NCBI RefSeq assembly: GCF_000183725.1 | Contig: NC_014762.1 | Span: 1,116,001-1,180,000, forward strand | Reading direction: 5' to 3' | DNA length: 64,000 bases | From: Sulfuricurvum kujiense DSM 16994 | GTDB taxonomy: Bacteria > Campylobacterota > Campylobacteria > Campylobacterales > Sulfurimonadaceae | In this document: piece after piece, positions 57,862 to 64,000 of the stretch | How positions within the stretch are numbered: position 1 is the stretch's first letter | How the letters are laid out: the number at the start of each line of letters is the position of its first letter | The notes under the pieces: generated by a model | Databases searched by the model: none | The model's input: the letters and a program-made list of their open reading frames with translations, nothing else | Told to the model about the DNA's origin: nothing | Translations under genes and position numbers: made by a program

Positions 57862-59093
57862 TGCTGACCTATACGAACCATTTCGATACGAAAACACTCG
57901 ATCCTTTCACCCTTGAAAAAGGGTTTGAGGCGGTTCGTTACGAAGCTGCCTCGGGAGAGGTAGGCTACTATCATCTTCCTATTTCTTCACAGCCTCTTGT
58001 CGAAGAGCTCAAATCTCTCTATCACGATATCGACCGCCGTTTTAATACGATTGCAATCATCGGAATCGGGGGATCATCGTTGGGGATCAAGGCGATTGAG
58101 AGATTGCTCCGCCCCAGTACTCCAAATGCCAAAAAACTTATCTACCTCGAAAATTCTGATCCCATCAGCATTATGCAGGAGATGAAACAGATCGATAAGT
58201 TTCGTACCCTTTTTATCGTTATATCCAAATCGGGCGGTACGGTAGAGACCCTTTCCATCTTTAAACGTCTTGTCGTAAGTTTTGAACTCCCGCTGGATCA
58301 TTCCGATCAGATTTATGTCGTGAGCGATGAGAATTCTATCCTAGCCCATTTCGCCGATGAGCACCATTTGCGCCGTTTTGTTATACCGAGTAATGTCGGA
58401 GGACGATTTTCGGTTTTAAGCGCCGTAGGTATGGTTCCGTTAACGCTGGCAGGGTTTGATACGGCTGCAATACTCAAAGGGGCACAAACCTTTTTAGAGC
58501 AATTCTGGAACCGCCAGGAAGAGCATATGCTCCAAAAAGCGGCCTATTACGTAACCCAAAGCGATCAGTATCCTATGAATGTCCTTTTTGCCTATTCCGA
58601 TACGTTTGAAGAGTTCGGTAAATGGGTCGTTCAGATATGGGGCGAATCGCTCGGCAAACGTAACCGCCGAGGTGAACGGGTCGGGTTGACTCCGATTTCC
58701 TTGATAGGTTCGGTCGATCAGCACTCGTTTTTGCAGTTGATTATTGAAGGGCCGTTGAATAAAACCGTTACCTTTATGCATATTGAGCATTCGGAAGATC
58801 ATCTTATGATTCCCGAACTTTCACTCCATTATTTGGAAAAAAGTGATTTTGTCAACGGAAAGAGTTTCAATGAACTGATCAACGCGCAGTGCCACGCTAC
58901 GATGCAGAGTGTTTTGCAAAGCGGTGTCAGTGTGGATGAGATAGCTTGGAAACAAATCGATGAGGCTTCTGTGGGAGAGTTGATTCTCTATTATGAGCTT
59001 TTGACGTCGCTAAGCGGGGCATTGCTGGAGATTAACACGTATGACCAGCCGGGGGTAGAAATCGGCAAAAAGATATTAGAAACTCAGTTCTAA
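57861..59093 (+). CDS. pgi: Glucose-6-phosphate isomerase
   Basis: Interconverts glucose-6-phosphate and fructose-6-phosphate; 410 residues, the short bacterial type instead of the roughly 550-residue enterobacterial one. Phosphate-binding segments are G-I-G-G-S-S-L-G (about 68-75) and I-S-K-S-G-G-T-V-E-T (about 120-129); the conserved G-G-R-F-S-V-L-S-A-V-G is near residue 180 and Q-W/I-x-G-E-S-L-G near 256. It overlaps gapA by one base and is followed by a bidirectional terminator. Confidence 0.94.
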   Translation: MLTYTNHFDTKTLDPFTLEKGFEAVRYEAASGEVGYYHLPISSQPLVEELKSLYHDIDRRFNTIAIIGIGGSSLGIKAIERLLRPSTPNAKKLIYLENSDPISIMQEMKQIDKFRTLFIVISKSGGTVETLSIFKRLVVSFELPLDHSDQIYVVSDENSILAHFADEHHLRRFVIPSNVGGRFSVLSAVGMVPLTLAGFDTAAILKGAQTFLEQFWNRQEEHMLQKAAYYVTQSDQYPMNVLFAYSDTFEEFGKWVVQIWGESLGKRNRRGERVGLTPISLIGSVDQHSFLQLIIEGPLNKTVTFMHIEHSEDHLMIPELSLHYLEKSDFVNGKSFNELINAQCHATMQSVLQSGVSVDEIAWKQIDEASVGELILYYELLTSLSGALLEINTYDQPGVEIGKKILETQF

Positions 59094-59108
59094 ATCTTCT
59101 TACACTTC

Positions 59109-59129
59109 GTTTAGGCCAAGTGCCTAAAC
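59109..59129. terminator. Bidirectional terminator between pgi and the chemoreceptor gene
   Basis: GTTTAGGC (59109-59116) pairs with GCCTAAAC (59122-59129), 8 bp with a CAAGT loop. It overlaps the last codons of the leftward chemoreceptor gene. Confidence 0.65.
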
Positions 59130-60572
59130 ATTCTTCATCAAATCGTCTTCCGATTCTTTATTCAGAGCATCCATAATCGTGAAGAGCATTTGACTTTGAT
59201 CTTCCATATCTTGGAAGCTGCTGAGAATCTCTTCTTTGTGATAGATGGAGGTATCTTCTTTTTCAATATATTGCATATTATGTAGAACGATTGTATGAAC
59301 ATTTGCATGAGGCTGTTCCATACTTTTATAGCTTGGAAGATGTACGAAACGCTCTTGACCTTGTCCAGAATCGTACCATTTGCCTAGGCGGCAGCCGTGA
59401 TGATCGGAAAATTCAGCCTCTTTTTGTCCGTTGGCAATGCTTTTATAGGCGTTGGATTTAAAGATGATATGGTCGATTTTCGCCAACGTAATAAAGGTCG
59501 TGTTTTCGATAGCGGTTGTCTGCAATGCCGCTTTTTTGGCATCTTCATTGAACATGTGGATCGTTTGGCGGAACGAACCGATCGATTCGCTCGACTCTTG
59601 GGCGATATCGTTCATGATTTCTGAATTTGAATGAATTTCAGTGGTCTCTTGCTGAAGTGTCTGGACGGCGATACCGATCTCTCCGGTCGCTTTTTGGGTC
59701 CGCTCGGCGAGTTTGCGCACTTCATCAGCTACGACGGCGAATCCGCGTCCGTGCTCTCCGGCACGTGCCGCTTCGATCGCAGCATTGAGAGCCAGAAGAT
59801 TGGTCTGATCGGCAATATCTTTGATCAGATTGACGACTGAGCTGATTTCACCCGTTTTTTCGTTGAGCGAGTTGATAGCATCGACGGAAACCTGAACCAA
59901 CTCGATAAGACGGCTTAGTTTACCGATAATTTCTTCAAGCTCTTCAACGCTGTGAGACGATTTTTCTGAGGTTGTCTGACTGATCGCTGCAATCGTGTGA
60001 AGACGCTGAATGGTATTTTGAAGATCTTTTTGTATCACTTCCATACCACCGCCGACGCCTGCACCGATTTTTCCTAATGAACTGTTAAGAAGCGATTTTT
60101 GGATATGAAGATAGGTTGAATGCATCGAACCGATAGCCATATTGACAAAATTACTGGCTTCTTTGTATTCTCCTTGCAACCCTTGGGTATTGATTTTACG
60201 GTGGAATTCATCACGGCTTGCCGCTTCGACGCTGGCACGGATTTCACGGATAAAAACTTCAGTCTGGTCGAGCATATTGTTGGTATTCCAGCACAGGTTG
60301 TGAAGTTCGCCGTGGTCTTTGATATTGGTGATACGGCTCTCTAAATGTCCGACTTCCGCCGATTTTATAACGGCGGCTACTTCATGGATTGTTTTTTGCG
60401 CTTCACGGATATTGATAAACACAAACCATGCAAGGCCGAAATTGGCAATATTTAAGAGTCGAATCCAACTCCATCCGTATAGAATAACTTCGATAAAAAG
60501 GGCAACAACAAAAAGGGCTATCGAAATGATATTGGCATACTGAACTTTAGATAGAGAGGATAAATTCGTCAT
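59124..60572 (-). CDS. Chemoreceptor with C-terminal zinc-binding (CZB) domain
   Basis: A 482-residue methyl-accepting chemotaxis protein. Two N-terminal membrane helices (about 13-50) have almost no periplasmic part between them. A HAMP-like and helical region follows, then the signalling domain with the conserved tip [16 protein letters not shown] (about 253-268). The C-terminus is a CZB domain (about 350-450: [22 protein letters not shown]), which binds zinc and may sense it or hypochlorite. The start overlaps the PAS gene by 26 bases, so the two probably form a split Aer/CetAB-like energy sensor. Confidence 0.9.
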   Translation of the reverse strand: MTNLSSLSKVQYANIISIALFVVALFIEVILYGWSWIRLLNIANFGLAWFVFINIREAQKTIHEVAAVIKSAEVGHLESRITNIKDHGELHNLCWNTNNMLDQTEVFIREIRASVEAASRDEFHRKINTQGLQGEYKEASNFVNMAIGSMHSTYLHIQKSLLNSSLGKIGAGVGGGMEVIQKDLQNTIQRLHTIAAISQTTSEKSSHSVEELEEIIGKLSRLIELVQVSVDAINSLNEKTGEISSVVNLIKDIADQTNLLALNAAIEAARAGEHGRGFAVVADEVRKLAERTQKATGEIGIAVQTLQQETTEIHSNSEIMNDIAQESSESIGSFRQTIHMFNEDAKKAALQTTAIENTTFITLAKIDHIIFKSNAYKSIANGQKEAEFSDHHGCRLGKWYDSGQGQERFVHLPSYKSMEQPHANVHTIVLHNMQYIEKEDTSIYHKEEILSSFQDMEDQSQMLFTIMDALNKESEDDLMKNV

Positions 60573-61035
60573 ATGACATCCCTTTGTCTTTGAGTATTTG
60601 ATTGAGTGCCGCTTCCGAAGCGGCTATACCGCCGTTTTTTTCTTTTTGCAACAAAGCGGTATACAGCGGTTTTATGATATTTAGTGCATTTTGTGTCGGT
60701 TTGCGCCGTACTGAATGGTAATTGCTGATTTTTCGGTTAGTATCAAATGACGGGGTTACATGGGCAAATACCCAGTAAAAATCACCGTTCTTGGTTTTAT
60801 TTTTTACGTAGGCGAATATTTCTTTCCCCTCTTTAATACGGCTCCAAAGGAGCTTGAACACAATTGCGGGCATCTCTTCATGCCGCAATATATTATGCGG
60901 CTGATGAAGCAGTTCTTTCTCTTCATAGCCGGACATCTTAATAAAAAGGGCATTACCGTACGTAATTTTTCCGCTCAAATCGGTTTTAGATACGATAAAC
61001 TCTTCGTCACCGAAAGATAGTTCTTGGTTAGACAT
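60547..61035 (-). CDS. Aer/CetB-like PAS-domain protein
   Basis: A PAS protein of 162 residues from the preferred ATG at 61035, which has GAGGA before it; the frame also opens at 61053. The PAS fold (about 12-115) shows [16 protein letters not shown], then N-I-L-R-H-E-E-M-P and [10 protein letters not shown], the pattern of FAD-binding PAS domains in Aer and CetB. No membrane segment or signalling domain is present. It is overlapped by the following chemoreceptor gene, which likely carries its signal. Confidence 0.85.
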   Translation of the reverse strand: MSNQELSFGDEEFIVSKTDLSGKITYGNALFIKMSGYEEKELLHQPHNILRHEEMPAIVFKLLWSRIKEGKEIFAYVKNKTKNGDFYWVFAHVTPSFDTNRKISNYHSVRRKPTQNALNIIKPLYTALLQKEKNGGIAASEAALNQILKDKGMSYDEFILSI

Positions 61036-61078
61036 AATCATCCTCATCTGCATAATAAAAAATCATAAACCGTTTCCG

Positions 61079-62431
61079 CTAGTCTAACAGCCATTTCCTG
61101 AATGTTTTCCCTTTTATCGGCCGATTAACCAGTTTTTGATAAATATTTTCGGCTATGTTGCGGGGGACCGCAACATAGCTGAGATGGTCAAGCTGATCGA
61201 TTTTTCCGATCTCTTCTTTGCTCAGGCCGCACTCATGGATTAGCGCTCCGACAATGTCGCCTGCACGGAGTTTTTCTTTTTTGCCGGCATCGATACAGAT
61301 CGTGCGCATTAGGGTTTTTAATGGGGATGCATTTTTAATGCCAGGGAGTTCTATTGGGGTGACGGGACGTTTTAAATCGATAAACCGTTCATATTGGTAG
61401 TGATTGACCAGGGTAATGGCAATACCGTTTTTTCCTGCCCGTCCGGTACGTCCGATACGGTGGGTGTAGCGTTCGTTTTGAATCGGTACTTCGTAGTTGA
61501 TAATGGCGTCCAGCCCTTCAATATCGATTCCGCGGCCGGCGACATCGGTAGCGACAAGGATAGGGGCGCTTAGATTGCGAAATTGGATGATCGCTTCGTT
61601 GCGGTCGAACTGCTCCATATCTCCGTGAAGGGTAAGGGCATGTACTCCGATGCGGTTTAAATCCTCGCATAATGCATTTGCGTCTACTTTCGTATTGCAA
61701 AAAATGATCGTATTGGTAATTCCGTGAAGTTGAAGCACCATGCTGATCGCGGGGAGTTTATCGTTACAGAGATAGGCGATCTCCTCAATTTTGGGTTTAC
61801 TGAGCGAATGCTCGGCAGTGACCATGACGGGGTCTTTCATAAAATCCGAAGTGATGGTTTGGATCGATTCGGGAAAGGTGGCGGAGAAAAGGAGGCTTTG
61901 GCGTGATGGCGGCGTAAAACCTAGAATAGAGGTAATATCTTCGATAAATCCCATATCGATCATCTGATCGGCTTCATCGAGTACTACCGTTTGGATTTGA
62001 GCCGGATCAAATGTCTCCATCTGAAGCAATTTCAAGACGCGCCCCGGGGTGCCGACGATGATATGGGCGCCGTGTTTGAGCGAATGAATCTGCCCTTTCA
62101 TCGGAACCCCTCCGCAGAGGGTGAGAACTTTGATATTGCCGATTTCAGATGCTAACGAACGGATCACTTTTGCCACTTGTTCGGCAAGTTCGCGGGTAGG
62201 GCAGAGGATCAGTGACTGGGTGCCGAAGGATTTGGGGTTGATCCGTTCCAAAACGCCTAGTCCGAATGCCAAGGTTTTTCCGCTTCCGGTGGCGGCTTGG
62301 GCGATACAATCTTTTTTTTGTAAGATAACAGGCAAAGCTTGCGATTGAATAGAGGTCATTTGAGTAAACTCCAACCGTTTCAATGCTTCTTTTAGGGGGA
62401 TACGTAATGCTAAGGTTTCGAAGGTGGACAT
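61079..62431 (-). CDS. dbpA: DEAD-box RNA helicase DbpA
   Basis: An ATP-dependent RNA helicase, 450 residues. The motifs are in order: the Q motif, A-T-G-S-G-K-T (about 46-52), P-T-R-E-L-A, G-T-P-G-R, D-E-A-D (about 151-154), S-A-T, D-V-A-G-R-G-I-D and H-R-I-G-R-T-G-R. The C-terminal domain (about 378-450; I-D-A-G-K-K-E-K-L-R-A-G-D-I-V-G-A-L) is the DbpA RNA-binding domain that targets 23S rRNA hairpin 92. It therefore acts in large-subunit assembly. Confidence 0.93.
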   Translation of the reverse strand: MSTFETLALRIPLKEALKRLEFTQMTSIQSQALPVILQKKDCIAQAATGSGKTLAFGLGVLERINPKSFGTQSLILCPTRELAEQVAKVIRSLASEIGNIKVLTLCGGVPMKGQIHSLKHGAHIIVGTPGRVLKLLQMETFDPAQIQTVVLDEADQMIDMGFIEDITSILGFTPPSRQSLLFSATFPESIQTITSDFMKDPVMVTAEHSLSKPKIEEIAYLCNDKLPAISMVLQLHGITNTIIFCNTKVDANALCEDLNRIGVHALTLHGDMEQFDRNEAIIQFRNLSAPILVATDVAGRGIDIEGLDAIINYEVPIQNERYTHRIGRTGRAGKNGIAITLVNHYQYERFIDLKRPVTPIELPGIKNASPLKTLMRTICIDAGKKEKLRAGDIVGALIHECGLSKEEIGKIDQLDHLSYVAVPRNIAENIYQKLVNRPIKGKTFRKWLLD

Positions 62432-62477
62432 TGTGTCGCTTTATAATATAGATACGCGATTATAGCATAGTTGGAAA

Positions 62478-62491
62478 TCCCCCGCAGGGGA
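62478..62491 (-). terminator. Weak hairpin after acnB
   Basis: TCCCC (62478-62482) pairs with GGGGA (62487-62491) across CGCA, just downstream of the leftward acnB stop. The stem is short and its T run is not clear. Confidence 0.35.
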
Positions 62492-62511
62492 GGGAGTTTG
62501 AGTGGTATGCG

Positions 62512-64000
62512 TTATACGGCTTTAATCGTAACGCCGTATTTTTCTTCAGCCACGTTGCGCGCTTGAAGCGAATACGAAGCGATCTCGTTAAAGTTGAGAT
62601 ATTTGTAAACGTCATCCGCTTTTCCTGCCAATTTCTCAGGAACGATGCTCATGTATTCCGCTACGGTCGGGATACGTCCGAGTTTTGCACATACCGCTGC
62701 TAGCTCGGCTGATCCTAGGTAAACCTGAGTCCCTTTACCAAGACGGTTGTCGAAGTTACGGGTAGAGGTTGAGAATACGGTTGATCCTTCGCGTGAACTC
62801 GCTTGGTTACCCATACAGAGTGAACATCCCGGAACTTCGGTTTGTGCTGCGATCGCTTTGTAAACGTCGTAGTACCCTTCGTTGATAAGTTGTTGCTCAT
62901 CCATACGGGTCGGAGGAACGATCCAGAACTTTTCAACCGCAATTTTGCCTTCGCCGCGCATTACTTCACCCGCTGCACGGTAGTGACCGATATTGGTCAT
63001 ACAGCTGCCCAAGAATACTTCATCGATTTTTTCACCCGCAACTTCGCTGAGCAATTTAACATTGTCAGGATCGTTCGGACAAGCAAGGATCGGCTCTTTA
63101 ACTTCATTAAGATCGATTTCGATGATCGCTGCATACTCTGCATCCGCATCCGGTTCCATCAATGACGGAGCGGCCAACCACTCTTTCATTTTATCGGCGC
63201 GGCGTTGAAGCGTGCGAGCATCTTCGTAACCGTCTTTAATCATCGCTTCGATCAGCGTTACGTTTGATTTTAGGTATTCGATAACCGGTTCTTTGTTTAA
63301 ACGAACGGTACAAGCAGCCGCTGAACGCTCAGCCGATGCATCGGAAAGTTCGAACGCTTGTTCCACTTTCATGTTCGGAAGACCTTCGATTTCCAACACA
63401 CGTCCGTTGAAGATATTTTTCTTACCTTTTTTCTCAACCGTGAGTAATCCTTGTTTGATCGCATAATACGGGATCGCGTTAACGAGATCACGTAAAGTGA
63501 TACCCGGCTGCATTTCACCTTTGAAGCGTACAAGAACGGATTCCGGCATTTCAAGAGGCATAGAACCGGTAACCGCTGCAAACGCAACAAGACCTGAACC
63601 TGCAGGGAAACTCACACCGATCGGGAAACGGGTATGAGAGTCACCGCCGGTTCCTACAGTATCCGGAAGAACCATACGGTTCAACCATGAATGGATAACA
63701 CCGTCCGCAGGACGAAGAGCTACACCGCTGCGTGAGCTGATGAATGCCGGCAATGTTGCGTGCAATTTCACGTCGGACGGTTTAGGATACGCCGCCGTAT
63801 GACAGAAAGACTGCAATACGAAATCAGCCGAGAAACCGAGAGCTGAAAGCTCTTTGATCTCATCGCGCGTCATCGGTCCGGTAGTATCTTGGCTACCTAC
63901 GGTGCTAGTCATCGGCTCGCAGTACATACCCGGGCGTACCCCTTCCATACCGCATGCTTTACCGACCATTTTTTGAGCAAGGGTATACCCTTTGCCCGTA
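62512..64000 (-). CDS. acnB: Aconitate hydratase B, 3' part
   Basis: The C-terminal 496 residues of AcnB, the TCA-cycle enzyme converting citrate to isocitrate; the gene continues beyond the right edge. The frame is open through to 64000, so the ATG at 63969 is internal. Visible are [35 protein letters not shown], and the [4Fe-4S] cluster cysteines in G-S-C-M-T-N-I-G-H and C-S-L-C-M-G-N-Q. The motif order is that of AcnB, not AcnA. Confidence 0.96.
   Translation of the reverse strand, partial: TGKGYTLAQKMVGKACGMEGVRPGMYCEPMTSTVGSQDTTGPMTRDEIKELSALGFSADFVLQSFCHTAAYPKPSDVKLHATLPAFISSRSGVALRPADGVIHSWLNRMVLPDTVGTGGDSHTRFPIGVSFPAGSGLVAFAAVTGSMPLEMPESVLVRFKGEMQPGITLRDLVNAIPYYAIKQGLLTVEKKGKKNIFNGRVLEIEGLPNMKVEQAFELSDASAERSAAACTVRLNKEPVIEYLKSNVTLIEAMIKDGYEDARTLQRRADKMKEWLAAPSLMEPDADAEYAAIIEIDLNEVKEPILACPNDPDNVKLLSEVAGEKIDEVFLGSCMTNIGHYRAAGEVMRGEGKIAVEKFWIVPPTRMDEQQLINEGYYDVYKAIAAQTEVPGCSLCMGNQASSREGSTVFSTSTRNFDNRLGKGTQVYLGSAELAAVCAKLGRIPTVAEYMSIVPEKLAGKADDVYKYLNFNEIASYSLQARNVAEEKYGVTIKAV

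Noticed and set aside
1-64000. CRISPR array, tRNA or rRNA genes, insertion sequences, prophage
   Set aside because: No regularly spaced repeats, no cloverleaf or CCA-type pattern in the gaps and no transposase or phage gene were found. The Xer recombinase is an ordinary operon member.

Overview
The window is chromosomal DNA from a member of the Campylobacterota (formerly Epsilonproteobacteria), most likely a free-living Sulfuricurvum/Sulfurimonas-type organism. The gene order fur-lysS-glyA-DUF1882-SPOR protein-(trpE)-aroE matches, from memory, the order known in Campylobacter jejuni. CheB has no receiver domain, RecO is the short form seen in this phylum, DAHP synthase is class II and glucose-6-phosphate isomerase is short. 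No rRNA, tRNA, CRISPR array, transposase or prophage was seen. Genes are dense and mostly in overlapping operons.

1-16 kb is mainly housekeeping: a DUF4395/Rrf2 pair, cheB-cheR, recO, glutamate synthase (gltB-gltD), then a tightly packed run of a sugar-phosphatase-like gene, accD, thiE, rlmH, dksA and a membrane protein, followed by a Dus-family tRNA dihydrouridine synthase, an exported alpha/beta hydrolase and slyD.

15.7-39.7 kb is the unusual part: an approximately 24-kb molybdenum (or tungsten) acquisition locus. It holds a di-domain molbindin, an overlapping operon of a methyltransferase, modD, a stand-alone TOBE protein, modB and modC, and a separate modA. Interleaved are three TonB-dependent receptors, two paralogous class III periplasmic binding proteins, a FecCD/BtuC-type permease with its ATPase, an orphan TonB, an OprD-like porin, a truncated globin, a second methyltransferase and a luciferase-like flavin monooxygenase. 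ModE lies at the far end. A shared operator-like motif, written on the gene strand as CGTTATATC-N6-GATACA, lies in front of or at the start of the five transcription blocks of the locus. Related variants lie upstream of the molbindin gene and further upstream of modA. The half-site CGTTAT/ATAACG is that of ModE operators. By homology alone many of these genes would be labelled siderophore, haem or cobalamin uptake. The operators suggest instead a ModE-controlled, TonB-energised oxyanion or metallophore import system. That assignment is inference.

An AT-rich insert (about 35.9-38.9 kb) carrying an unknown lipoprotein and a tentative DUF6414-type protein separates modA from modE.

38.9-48.2 kb is one long leftward operon running from a diguanylate cyclase through cvpA, fur, lysS, glyA, a DUF1882 gene, a SPOR gene, trpE and aroE to modE. 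48.4-64 kb holds aroG (class II), a PerR/Fur-like regulator, pilT, an ArsC-like protein, gatC, a yfgM-bamB-like pair with a Xer recombinase, a cupin, coaX, hisG (short form), a glycine-zipper protein, gapA-pgi, a PAS/chemoreceptor pair, dbpA and the 3' part of acnB, which runs off the right edge. Several bidirectional hairpin terminators and one dispersed hairpin-core-hairpin repeat were also read directly.
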